This document shows positions 1 to 5,662 of a stretch of 8,760 bases of DNA, one piece after another. The stretch comes from DAONDZ01 sp964517555. Its GTDB lineage: Bacteria > Patescibacteriota > Patescibacteriia > Patescibacteriales > UBA12465. The position numbers and the translations under genes were made by a program. The stretch spans positions 1-8,760 of the forward strand of contig CAZFEF010000025.1 in the NCBI GenBank assembly GCA_964517555.1. The letters are read 5' to 3'. Positions within the stretch are counted from its first letter, which is position 1. Every line of letters starts with the position of its first letter. The notes below the pieces were generated by a model that saw only the letters and a list, made by a program, of their open reading frames with translations, had not been told where the DNA came from and searched no databases.

Positions 1-79
1 CCAATAGTCCAATGATGGCTATCACTACCAATAGTTCTACTAGGGTGAAGGCTTTTTTGCTTGTTCTAAATAAGGTCAT
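1..79 (-). CDS. Type IV pilin-like protein, N-terminus only (continues beyond the left edge)
   Basis: Only the first 26 codons lie in the window, from an ATG at 79 reading leftwards. They encode a short basic leader followed by KAFTLVELLVVIAIIGLL. This is the class III (type IV prepilin) signal: a prepilin peptidase/methylase site (K-A|F-T-L-V-E, Ala rather than Gly at -1, Glu at +5) followed by the hydrophobic helix that packs in the pilus core. Family knowledge says the protein is cleaved and N-methylated by PilD, then assembled into a pilus or pseudopilus. The C-terminal body, which would show the subtype, is outside the window. Positions 3-59 match 8591-8647 perfectly in inverted orientation, so this gene and the right-edge pilin share their 5' ends at DNA level. 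A good promoter lies just upstream. Confidence 0.85.
   Translation of the reverse strand, partial: MTLFRTSKKAFTLVELLVVIAIIGLL
3..59. repeat. Left arm of a 57-bp perfect inverted repeat (partner 8591-8647)
   Basis: The 57 bases at 3-59 are the exact reverse complement of 8591-8647. Both arms code for the prepilin signal and transmembrane helix of the outer pilin genes. The match may extend leftwards beyond position 3 only with mismatches: the next bases already differ. Confidence 0.9.
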
Positions 80-109
80 TGAAGGTTATTAAAGATTATA
101 ATTAAGATT

Positions 110-137
110 ATTATATCACACTGATTAACTTTGTCAT
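110..137 (-). promoter_or_regulatory. Sigma70-type promoter for the left pilin
   Basis: On the minus strand, ATGACA (137-132) is followed 16 bp later by TATAAT (115-110), with a TG extension just before the -10. The predicted start near 103 gives a leader of about 24 nt to the ATG at 79. A second TATAAT at 100-95 could serve as an alternative -10 but has no good -35 box. Confidence 0.55.
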
Positions 138-174
138 TATTTTGTTTATATCATTTCATAACCAATATAAATAT

Positions 175-203
175 AAAAACAGGTCGCGAACGCCTGTTTT
201 TTT
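175..203 (-). terminator. Rho-independent terminator after the GNAT gene
   Basis: The hairpin pairs AAAACAGG with CCTGTTTT around a short loop and has a T run on both strands. It lies just past the acetyltransferase stop at 210. The left pilin points away from it, so it serves the acetyltransferase. Confidence 0.7.
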
Positions 204-209
204 ATTTGG

Positions 210-656
210 CTAATCAAATAGCAGTTGATAGGTCGTACCCGATGATTGATCATCGATTTTGGTGAAACCCAATGCTTCATAGAATTCTTGAGCTGGTATA
301 TTCTCAAAATCAGTCTGGACTACTAACCCTTTAAACCCCTGCCCCTTAACAGCTTGAGCTAGCTCATTCACCAAGCTGGTCCCGACTTTTCGCCCCTGAT
401 AATCCGGGTGAACGAATAAGTCGTTCAGATAATAATAGCCTGGCCAAGAATCATTTTCAGAGCCAAAAATATACCCGACAAAAACTTCTCCATCCTTGGC
501 CATAAACTGCATAGCGTCTTTAGCTTTCAGCTTTTCCTTCAACCACAGAATGTAGTCATCAGGATAAGAAAACTTAAGGTCCCCAAAATGAGCTTCCTGA
601 TCCTTCAAAACATTTAAGTCGTCCGGATTCTGCACTAAAGCAATTTCTATTTTCAT
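210..656 (-). CDS. GNAT-family N-acetyltransferase
   Basis: A 148-residue single-domain GNAT protein, which would transfer an acetyl group from acetyl-CoA to an amine on an unknown substrate. Motif A is clear: strand YYYLNDLFVHPDYQ followed by the pyrophosphate-binding loop QGRKVGTSL (Q/R-x-x-G-x-G/A type). Motif B follows near the C-terminus as NIPAQEFYEALGF, the usual N-x-x-A-x-x-F-Y-x-x-L-G-F pattern. The length is normal for a minimal GNAT. I chose the ATG at 656 (MKIEIALVQ...) over the in-frame TTG at 665, because it is an ATG and begins the first beta strand. No Shine-Dalgarno sequence is present. The gene stands alone, with its own promoter (690-718) and terminator (175-203). The substrate cannot be read from the sequence; protein N-termini, polyamines and small amines are all possible. 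Confidence 0.88.
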   Translation of the reverse strand: MKIEIALVQNPDDLNVLKDQEAHFGDLKFSYPDDYILWLKEKLKAKDAMQFMAKDGEVFVGYIFGSENDSWPGYYYLNDLFVHPDYQGRKVGTSLVNELAQAVKGQGFKGLVVQTDFENIPAQEFYEALGFTKIDDQSSGTTYQLLFD

Positions 657-689
657 TTGGTACAATTTTAAACAACAATGTGATATAGG

Positions 690-718
690 AAAATAACATA
701 ATCACAAACGCTAGTCAA
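690..718 (-). promoter_or_regulatory. Sigma70-type promoter for the GNAT gene
   Basis: Minus-strand TTGACT (718-713), a 17-bp spacer, then TATTTT (695-690). The transcript would start near 683, about 27 nt before the ATG at 656. Confidence 0.6.
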
Positions 719-750
719 TCGTTTGAATTTATCATTTATTTCTCAAAAAC

Positions 751-776
751 AAAAGCGCCATTTTTCTGGCGCCTAA
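751..776 (-). terminator. Rho-independent terminator after the unknown gene 786-1175
   Basis: Read on the minus strand, GCGCCA (772-767) pairs with TGGCGC (760-755) around GAAAAA. The downstream sequence TTTTGTTTTTG is T-rich. It begins about 14 bases past the stop codon at 786. Confidence 0.75.
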
Positions 777-785
777 GCTTGATCG

Positions 786-1175
786 TTAATAAAAACATGT
801 ATAACCCATCTCCTCACAGATATTCTCGGCCGCTGCCATAAAATCACCCCAACCTCTAAAAGAAAACGAGATCTCCCAGCTAAGGCCCTGACTATCATCA
901 AATTCCCATTCCAACCCATCCTCCTTCAAATTATTGATAGTCATAGCTCCCTCTCCATAATACTCGGTCCCCTTTATAAATTGTAAAAATGATTCCATGA
1001 TCGGCGCGATGTCCTCAGGCATAGAGTTTTTATACTCTTCCCAGGTCGGACTGATACCTGAATATCCACCACGAATTCCAATACACTTCTTATCGCGATC
1101 AACGCTAGCTACTTCTGAAAAATTATAATTAGACATCATAGGCATTTTCCGGACCAGCTCTAGCTGGTTTTCCAC
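786..1175 (-). CDS. Protein of unknown function (about 116-129 residues)
   Basis: I do not recognise this protein. It is acidic, soluble and aromatic-rich, with no signal peptide or membrane segment. Notable stretches are a Gly-rich segment (CIGIRGGYSGISPTWEEY) and a Trp/Phe-rich C-terminal part (LEWEF, LSWEISFSFRGWGDF) ending in a Cys-containing tail (ENICEEMGYTCFY). The pattern suggests a small alpha+beta domain. The start is uncertain: the longest form begins with GTG at 1175, but ATG codons at 1145, 1139 and 1136 follow, giving 116-119 residues, and these look more likely. None has a convincing Shine-Dalgarno sequence. The frame is open, without an obvious start, up to about 1247. The unit is monocistronic, with a strong promoter at 1339-1367 and a hairpin terminator at 751-776. 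Those transcription signals, rather than homology, are the main reason to believe it is a gene. Confidence 0.6.
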   Translation of the reverse strand: MENQLELVRKMPMMSNYNFSEVASVDRDKKCIGIRGGYSGISPTWEEYKNSMPEDIAPIMESFLQFIKGTEYYGEGAMTINNLKEDGLEWEFDDSQGLSWEISFSFRGWGDFMAAAENICEEMGYTCFY

Positions 1176-1338
1176 GCCTTGACGTGGGATCTTTAAACCG
1201 GATTCAACTTGGCAATTGATTAAAGACTCGGGTTGAGCCTTTCTTAATTAAGACTGGAAAAATAATTTCCATTTTTGTTTTTGCTTAACTAAAACTTGCC
1301 TAGATGGTCTATTAAATTATCAAAAAGTAGCGACTAAC

Positions 1339-1367
1339 ATAGTATCATACTAATACTTTCTTGTCAA
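1339..1367 (-). promoter_or_regulatory. Strong extended -10 promoter for the unknown gene
   Basis: Minus-strand TTGACA (1367-1362), 17-bp spacer, TACTAT (1344-1339) preceded by TG at the extended -10 position. The predicted start near 1332 gives a leader of about 157 nt before 1175 and up to about 196 nt before 1136, much longer than the other leaders here. The -10 overlaps the palindrome TAGTATCATACTA (1340-1352), a possible operator. Confidence 0.65.
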
Positions 1368-1373
1368 TACCAA

Positions 1374-1397
1374 CCAAAAACAGGCTATCGGCCTGTT
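1374..1397 (-). terminator. Rho-independent terminator after the pilin/FISUMP gene
   Basis: On the minus strand, AACAGGC (1397-1391) pairs with GCCTGTT (1385-1379) around CGATA, followed by TTTTTGG. It lies 22 bases past the stop at 1419. Confidence 0.75.
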
Positions 1398-1418
1398 GTC
1401 TGTTTTATCAAAATACCC

Positions 1419-2114
1419 TTAATTTTTTACACAACGCACTGTCCGACCCAATCCCCAGGCAGAATCTTCTAATCGGCGGCGAGTACCAATATCAAAGCCC
1501 GGATAAGCCATATAGCTTATTTCGTATCCACCAGAGAGCTCGGAGGAAAATAACAAACAGATAGAATTGCCGCTAAGGAAATAACCATTACTAGCCCGAT
1601 ACCCACCTAAAGCGCAATCAAACCCCGACGACCCTCCAACGCTTAAGGCCGTAGCGGCCGGATCGCAATCATAAACATTATCACGACCACCATCACAATT
1701 AGCTTCGTCTGGAGGACTAGCCAAGGACAATTCTAATCCATGATATTCGGCTTCGGTCGGCAAGTGCCAACCAGTCGGACAAATACCTTGAGCTCCAGGA
1801 GTAACCGCATGGTTCATGGCTTCATCCCACTGATATAGAGCGCCCCAAGCCAAGCAATTAGTATAATCACTGGTATTGGTACCGTGCCGATAACAGTATT
1901 TCTCCAAAATACCATTATTGGCCTGATCTTCTGAGCCATTAACGATAGAGCCTACATTATAATTCTGTCTCATCCAACACTCACCATTAATCTCAATGGT
2001 ATCATAAGTACACTTGTCATAATAAGGAGCAGATTCATCACAAGTATGCCCAGCTATAGAGGTGATATTAATTTGGTCAGTGCCACAAATAAAACCATCA
2101 GCGCAAGAAGAATC
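1419..2114 (-). CDS. FISUMP domain, C-terminal part of a frame-split pilin
   Basis: This 231-codon stretch is the continuation of the pilin encoded at 2535-2113, reached by skipping one T in the T run at 2122-2115. It has no good start of its own: the first ATG (1973) falls inside the conserved motif INGECWMRQNYNVG, a hallmark of the Fibrobacter succinogenes major paralogous (FISUMP, TIGR02145-type) domain. Further family hallmarks follow: ILEKYCY, CLAWGALYQWDEAM, CPTGWHLPTEAEYHGLEL, a GGYR strand, and a closing GRTVRCVKN. Many cysteines suggest an extracytoplasmic, disulphide-bonded fold. The 47 codons between the shift site and the ATG are open and read sensibly (DSSCADGFICGTDQ...CTYDTIEINGECW), so the domain is intact apart from the shift. 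FISUMP domains are surface domains, often at the C-terminus of pilin-like proteins, and are presumed to be displayed on a pilus tip or filament. The exact role is unknown. Confidence 0.8.
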   Translation of the reverse strand, partial: DSSCADGFICGTDQINITSIAGHTCDESAPYYDKCTYDTIEINGECWMRQNYNVGSIVNGSEDQANNGILEKYCYRHGTNTSDYTNCLAWGALYQWDEAMNHAVTPGAQGICPTGWHLPTEAEYHGLELSLASPPDEANCDGGRDNVYDCDPAATALSVGGSSGFDCALGGYRASNGYFLSGNSICLLFSSELSGGYEISYMAYPGFDIGTRRRLEDSAWGLGRTVRCVKN

Positions 2115-2128
2115 AAAAAAAACCTCCC
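2113..2128 (-). other. Candidate frameshift or slippage site joining pilin and FISUMP frames
   Basis: On the minus strand the sequence reads GGGAGG, then eight T, then GA. The zero frame reads GGT TTT TTT TGA. If the Phe tRNA on the last TTT moves forward one base it re-pairs perfectly with TTT, and the next codon is GAT in the FISUMP frame. A stop codon in the A site, a slippery P-site codon and a Shine-Dalgarno-like GGGAGG upstream are the parts of the prfB (RF2) +1 site. Here 4 bases separate GGGAGG from the slippery codon, against 3 in E. coli prfB. RNA polymerase slippage on T8, phase variation or a sequencing error would give the same picture. Confidence 0.55.
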
Positions 2129-2535
2129 GGGATTAAACATTTCTCTCCGCCATTGGATAGGGCTCCCACTCTTTCGCCGGTACAAAAAGAAATAGTATAA
2201 GAAGCACCGCTCTCAGTCTGAGTATAAGAAAACTGGTTGGTAGTTCCGTCGCAAGAACCATCAGCCGGAGATGGAGCCGCCGGAATGGCAGCTAGATACG
2301 TTTGACCATTATACTCCAACGAACCAGAGGCCCACTCTAAATCATCCGGATAACGGCCAGCATCATTAAAGAATAACTCTAAAGCTGTTGAGATTTGTTT
2401 AATATCGGCCACTCGCTTAGCATCTCGAGCCTTGGCTCTAGCATTATTTAAAGCAATAATTGAAAGAGTCGCTAATAATCCAATAATAGCGATAACGACC
2501 AATAGCTCTACTAAGGTAAAAGCTTTGTGTTTCAT
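2113..2535 (-). CDS. Type IV pilin-like protein, N-terminal frame of a pilin-FISUMP fusion
   Basis: A 140-residue frame that starts at the ATG at 2535. It opens with a prepilin signal, KAFTLVELLVVIAIIGLL (residues 4-21; cleavage expected between Ala and Phe, Glu at +5). An amphipathic helix follows (RAKARDAKRVADIKQISTAL), then F-F-N-D-A-G-R-Y-P, the standard alpha-beta turn of type II secretion/type IV pseudopilins. The body holds a small beta domain with a Cys pair (SCDGTTNQFSYTQTESG...SFCTGE). The frame ends at UGA (2115-2113) straight after a poly-T run; a one-base shift joins it to the FISUMP frame, giving a 371-residue product. The two parts are best read as one gene whose expression needs frameshifting, slippage or a tract-length change. 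Residues 1-60 are nearly identical to the right-edge pilin in protein but differ at many silent sites. The ATG lies about one base from the predicted transcript start, suggesting leaderless translation. Confidence 0.88.
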   Translation of the reverse strand: MKHKAFTLVELLVVIAIIGLLATLSIIALNNARAKARDAKRVADIKQISTALELFFNDAGRYPDDLEWASGSLEYNGQTYLAAIPAAPSPADGSCDGTTNQFSYTQTESGASYTISFCTGERVGALSNGGEKCLIPGGFF

Positions 2536-2542
2536 ATATAAA

Positions 2543-2572
2543 ATAATAGCATAAATTAGGTGAAAATATCAA
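2543..2572 (-). promoter_or_regulatory. Promoter for the pilin-FISUMP gene, apparently leaderless
   Basis: Minus-strand TTGATA (2572-2567), 18-bp spacer, TATTAT (2548-2543) with an extended TG. The predicted start is about 2536, one base before the ATG at 2535. Confidence 0.55.
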
Positions 2573-2614
2573 AACCAAAAAATCGCCAATTAACCGCTGC
2601 TTCTTAGCCTCATA

Positions 2615-2643
2615 TTGACTAAAAATACACAATATTGTACAAT
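2615..2643 (+). promoter_or_regulatory. Sigma70-type promoter for the ribonucleotide reductase homologue, with a palindrome over the -10
   Basis: TTGACT (2615-2620), 17-bp spacer, TACAAT (2638-2643). The start near 2650 leaves about 40 nt of leader. The perfect palindrome ACAATATTGT (2629-2638) lies in the spacer and touches the -10, a typical repressor position. It loosely resembles half of the NrdR-box style (AT-rich core, ACA...TGT ends), but it is a single imperfect site where NrdR usually has two, so the regulator is unknown. Confidence 0.6.
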
Positions 2644-2690
2644 TATTTGTTAATGAATATGATCCGTAACCTTAAAAACTAAAGAAGCAA

Positions 2691-4409
2691 ATGAGTTTAT
2701 ATAAATCAACCTTTACTATCAGCCAATCGGGATTAAAAATCTTAGAAAATGGCCGAATTATTAAGCCCGGAGAATCGCCGGCTGAAATGGTGGAAAGAGT
2801 CGTAAGCGCCATCGCTGGCGTTGAAAAAAACTTTTCCGACGACCAACAAACTAAAATCTTCGCTCAAGGTTTGGGTGAAATGATTGACCAGAAAAAAATA
2901 ATTTTTAGTACTCCGGTCTTGACTAACGCCGGAAGTAACTCCAACAAACCATTGTCGGCCTGTACCATCCCGCCAATCAGTCTGCGAGATGATATGAAAA
3001 AAATCAGGCAGATGGTCAACACCTATCACCAAGAAGGATTAGGCACCGGCTTCAACTTCGACGACCTGGAAGACCCGTTGTCAATGCTATATTTCCTGAA
3101 TCAAGTAGCTATTGATGGCGCCAACTCCGAGTTGGAAGACAGGCCGGTGGACAACATGGGCATCCTGAGCGTCCACCATCCTAAGATCAAAGAATTTATC
3201 CGGGCCAAAATTGACTATCAAACTCCGCAATGGAAATTTAATATTTCAGTCAATATCACGGACGAATTTCTGCTGGCCTACAAGAAAGGTGGCAAATACC
3301 AACTTAGCGACGGACGGGAATATTATGCCGAGGAAGTTTTCGACTTGATCACGGCCGTAGCCTTTATTTCGGCCGATCCAGGACTGATCTTCATGGACAA
3401 GATGAATCGTGACAACCCGGTCCCGGCCTTAGGCGCCTATCAATCAGTCGCCCCTTGCGCTGAGGTTGGCCTAACCCCAGGAGAGAGCTGCCAATTCGGC
3501 TATATCAACCTGGATGAATTCTTTAATAGAGATGGCATCTTTCGTCAGCCCGAATTGGAAACAGCGGTGCGAATCCTCACCAGAGCCCTGGACAATGCCC
3601 TGGAAATAAATATCAGAAACTTCCAGGTGGCCCTAAGCTCGGAGATAACCAGAGCCAAAAGGAAAATAGGCATTGGGGTTTGCGGTGTAGCTGATTTATT
3701 AGCTAAGCTAAAAATTCCCTACGACAGCGATCAGGGTCGTCAGCTGATTAAAGATTTAGTAGTGTTGATAAATTACGTCAGCAAGACTGAGTCTATGAAT
3801 TTGGCGGAACAACGCGGCTCCTTTGGCGCTTTCGCAAACAGCCTATACAATAGCCGCCCAGGGTTCATAGATCGGAAATACGGAGCGGTCAAAAGCCAAT
3901 TCGTACCCCAATCAGACTGGCTACTGCTGGCTAAAAAGATCCGAAAAACTGGCTGGTTGAGGAATTGCTCCACCGTTTCCCTGCCCCCAACCGGCAGGAG
4001 TGGTCTGATCATCGATGCCTCTACTGGCATCGAACCCTTCTTCAACTTAAAGAAGAACGGACAATTGCACCCAGAACTACTCCGGGAACTCAGAGAACTT
4101 AAGCGGGCCGATGACGCCACCATCCAGTCAATATTAGCCAACGGCGGTTGTCAGCACATCGAATTGCCTGAACCGGTAGCGGCCATTTACAAAACGGCCA
4201 CGGAGATTCACCCCCAGGATCAGTTGCAGATGGTAGCCCAACTACAAAAAGGAGTCGACGAATCGATTTCCAAAACAATAAATTTGTCGAACCACACTAC
4301 CATTGATGAACTGAAACAAGTGCTCCTGGATGCCTACTATTCTGGATTGAAGGGAATCACTATCTATATCAACTCCCGCAACAAAAACCAGCCAATTCGG
4401 TTGGTATAA
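2691..4409 (+). CDS. Divergent ribonucleotide reductase large subunit, class II-like
   Basis: A 572-residue protein with the ribonucleotide reductase ten-stranded barrel, which in the family makes deoxynucleotides from ribonucleotides by radical chemistry. Visible motifs: STPVLTNAGS...LSAC (Cys91, first redox Cys); GLGTGFNFDDLEDP; NMGILSVHHPKI; ADPGLIFMDKMN; VAPCAEV (Cys256, thiyl position, with Glu258); GESCQFGYINL (Cys267, redox partner); IGIGVCGVADLL; PPTGRSG with STGIEPFF (phosphate-binding loop and following helix); and C-terminal SKTINL and GLKGITIYINSR. Class II (adenosylcobalamin-dependent) is inferred because no nrdB or nrdG is nearby. Oddities: the Asn normally two residues before the catalytic Cys is Ala254; there is no N-terminal ATP cone; and no C-terminal Cys pair for re-reduction. 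It could be a specialised reductase or have another nucleotide substrate. It is a monocistron with its own promoter and bidirectional terminator, and lacks a Shine-Dalgarno sequence. Confidence 0.82.
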   Translation: MSLYKSTFTISQSGLKILENGRIIKPGESPAEMVERVVSAIAGVEKNFSDDQQTKIFAQGLGEMIDQKKIIFSTPVLTNAGSNSNKPLSACTIPPISLRDDMKKIRQMVNTYHQEGLGTGFNFDDLEDPLSMLYFLNQVAIDGANSELEDRPVDNMGILSVHHPKIKEFIRAKIDYQTPQWKFNISVNITDEFLLAYKKGGKYQLSDGREYYAEEVFDLITAVAFISADPGLIFMDKMNRDNPVPALGAYQSVAPCAEVGLTPGESCQFGYINLDEFFNRDGIFRQPELETAVRILTRALDNALEINIRNFQVALSSEITRAKRKIGIGVCGVADLLAKLKIPYDSDQGRQLIKDLVVLINYVSKTESMNLAEQRGSFGAFANSLYNSRPGFIDRKYGAVKSQFVPQSDWLLLAKKIRKTGWLRNCSTVSLPPTGRSGLIIDASTGIEPFFNLKKNGQLHPELLRELRELKRADDATIQSILANGGCQHIELPEPVAAIYKTATEIHPQDQLQMVAQLQKGVDESISKTINLSNHTTIDELKQVLLDAYYSGLKGITIYINSRNKNQPIRLV

Positions 4410-4415
4410 AATACA

Positions 4416-4442
4416 AAAAAGGATCCTAGTCAGATCCTTTTT
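4416..4442. terminator. Bidirectional terminator between convergent genes
   Basis: AAAAAGGATC (4416-4425) pairs perfectly with GATCCTTTTT (4433-4442) around a 7-base loop. Its A and T runs let it end the reductase gene on the plus strand and the CYTH gene on the minus strand. Confidence 0.85.
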
Positions 4443-4460
4443 AAATTGGCCTATAACAGA

Positions 4461-5078
4461 TTAAATAGAAATCTCCCCTTTAAAAGCGCGATCCCGCATA
4501 ATAATATTAGTGACGCTTTTAGGGACTATCTGTTGATCGTCAATGTCTAACGATTTTAAAAACTCTAAAATTTCCTGCTTAGCCGCCGCTTCTTCTCCTG
4601 GAAAAACCATTTTCTCCAATTCGACACAAGCTCCAAAGTTTTTAATATCTTCCAAGAAGATATCCAGCCCAGAGCATTGATAATGATAGCGATTCTTCTC
4701 TAAATCAAAAAATGGTTTAAAGCCGATATTCTTCAAAACCGCAGCTGCTTCCTGAAAATCACCGACCACCAACTCATGCTCCTCCCAAGAATTATGATCA
4801 CCGGCGCTAGTAATAGTTTTAGTATTTAGTGACAAGCGAAAATCACTGTTATTATCCCTAGACTTCCTTAATCTAAGTCCATAGGAACCGACCTGATTCA
4901 TTTCTACATCTTTCAATTCCGAAAACTCCTGACGACAAAAATAAATATCGCGAATATAATATTCACCTAAAAAAACTCCCCCTCGAGCCAACAGCTTCTC
5001 CTTTAGCAGATCTAAATCAGGAACCAAAGCTCGAATCTCTACTTCAATATTCTTTTCGCTTAGTTTAAGGTCGGTCAT
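4461..5078 (-). CDS. CYTH-domain protein (CyaB/thiamine triphosphatase-like)
   Basis: A 205-residue protein with the CYTH fold, an antiparallel beta tunnel that binds triphosphates with a divalent metal. Seen in sequence: the N-terminal signature EVEIRA (E12-x-E14-x-R16; the family usually has E-x-E-x-K, so Lys is replaced by Arg); DIYFC near residue 44; GLRLRKSR (67-74); the acidic strand WEEHEL (98-103); KNRYHY (128-133); and LDIFLEDIKNFGACVELE (138-155), matching the family pattern LD-x-V-x-x-LG-x-F-x-E-I-E. The basic residues on strands would hold the phosphates and the Glu residues the metal. Members include class IV adenylate cyclases and triphosphatases for thiamine triphosphate or inorganic triphosphate; the substrate here is unknown. 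The ATG at 5078 has no Shine-Dalgarno sequence and lies only about 3 nt from the predicted transcript start. It diverges from tsaE across about 105 bp. Confidence 0.85.
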   Translation of the reverse strand: MTDLKLSEKNIEVEIRALVPDLDLLKEKLLARGGVFLGEYYIRDIYFCRQEFSELKDVEMNQVGSYGLRLRKSRDNNSDFRLSLNTKTITSAGDHNSWEEHELVVGDFQEAAAVLKNIGFKPFFDLEKNRYHYQCSGLDIFLEDIKNFGACVELEKMVFPGEEAAAKQEILEFLKSLDIDDQQIVPKSVTNIIMRDRAFKGEISI

Positions 5079-5087
5079 ATTGATTTA

Positions 5088-5116
5088 ATAATCTCATAAT
5101 TTTAAATGAAAGTCAA
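5088..5116 (-). promoter_or_regulatory. Promoter for the CYTH gene, short or no leader
   Basis: Minus-strand TTGACT (5116-5111), 17-bp spacer, GATTAT (5093-5088) with an extended TG. The transcript would start near 5081, about 3 nt before the ATG at 5078. Confidence 0.5.
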
Positions 5117-5141
5117 AAACAAAATTTTTGAGTATCAAGGT

Positions 5142-5147
5142 TATAAT
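5142..5147 (+). promoter_or_regulatory. Possible -10 box for tsaE
   Basis: A perfect TATAAT at 5142-5147, giving a start near 5154 and about 30 nt of leader to the ATG at 5184. No good -35 box lies 16-18 bp upstream (only A-rich sequence), so this is weaker than the other promoters called here. Confidence 0.35.
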
Positions 5148-5183
5148 CTTGGCTTTTCTCGCCAGATACCATACAATATGATT

Positions 5184-5618
5184 ATGAAAAAGATAATTAG
5201 CCACTCCAACAAACAAACCACAGCCATTGGCAAAGAATTAGGGGCCGGCTGTCAGGGCGGAGAGGTTTTTGCCCTATACGGCAACCTCGGAGCCGGAAAA
5301 ACCTGCTTAGCCCAAGGTATTGCCAAGGGATTAAGACTGAAGAATAAGGTTAATAGCCCGACCTTTGTGATAATGAAAATGTACCCAATAAAAAGGCATA
5401 AAACCATCAAGCATTTTTGCCATATAGATGCCTATCGCCTATCTAAACCCCAAGAATTGAAAGCTATTGGGGCCCTAGACTACATCCACCAATCCGATAC
5501 AGTAACCGTCATCGAATGGCCGGAAAAAATAAAAAAGATTTTACCAAAGAAAACAATTTCCATTATCCTCAAAAATAACCCCCCGAACCCCAACGACAGA
5601 ATATTGACAAAAAAATAG
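5184..5618 (+). CDS. tsaE: TsaE, ATPase of tRNA t6A biosynthesis
   Basis: A 144-residue P-loop ATPase that partners TsaB and TsaD to form N6-threonylcarbamoyladenosine at position 37 of tRNAs reading ANN codons. The family signature is complete: Walker A GNLGAGKT (residues 33-40), then SPTFVIMKMY (58-67), HIDAYRL (80-86) and EWPEKI (111-116), in the usual order and spacing. The start is chosen at the ATG at 5184 (MKKIISHSNKQTTAIGKEL), which matches the typical TsaE N-terminus. The in-frame ATG at 5106 would add 26 non-conserved residues and lies upstream of the probable -10 box; an ATG at 5178 is also possible. No Shine-Dalgarno sequence is present. The 3' end overlaps the promoter of the gre-like gene. 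The partners tsaB and tsaD are not in the window. Confidence 0.95.
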   Translation: MKKIISHSNKQTTAIGKELGAGCQGGEVFALYGNLGAGKTCLAQGIAKGLRLKNKVNSPTFVIMKMYPIKRHKTIKHFCHIDAYRLSKPQELKAIGALDYIHQSDTVTVIEWPEKIKKILPKKTISIILKNNPPNPNDRILTKK

Positions 5619-5632
5619 ATATATTATATATT
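5604..5632 (+). promoter_or_regulatory. Strong promoter for the Gre-like gene, inside the end of tsaE
   Basis: TTGACA (5604-5609), 17-bp spacer, TATATT (5627-5632). The -35 box lies in the last codons of tsaE and the spacer covers its stop codon. The predicted start near 5639 leaves about 24 nt before the ATG at 5663. Confidence 0.65.
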
Positions 5633-5662
5633 GATATTACAAAACCCCAAATCACGTTAACA

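Noticed and set aside
1361..1564. A 67-codon plus-strand frame
   Set aside because: It lies over the FISUMP C-terminus and the terminator hairpin on the other strand and shows no domain.
1419..1973. The FISUMP frame as an independent gene starting at the ATG at 1973
   Set aside because: The ATG is the Met inside the conserved GECWMRQN motif and 47 sensible open codons precede it, linking it to the pilin.
2113..2115. UGA recoded as glycine (Gracilibacteria/Absconditabacteria code) to explain the pilin break
   Set aside because: No other coding frame here uses UGA as a sense codon, and reading through UGA stays in the wrong frame for the FISUMP domain.
2444..2632. A 62-codon minus-strand frame overlapping the pilin start
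   Set aside because: It covers the pilin promoter and overlaps the strongly conserved prepilin signal in another frame.
2742..3032. A 96-codon minus-strand frame
   Set aside because: It is a shadow inside the ribonucleotide reductase gene, whose family motifs lie on the plus strand here.
3773..4141. A 122-codon minus-strand frame rich in Ser and Leu
   Set aside because: It is a shadow of the ribonucleotide reductase gene, which carries the PPTGRSG and STGIEP motifs in this stretch.
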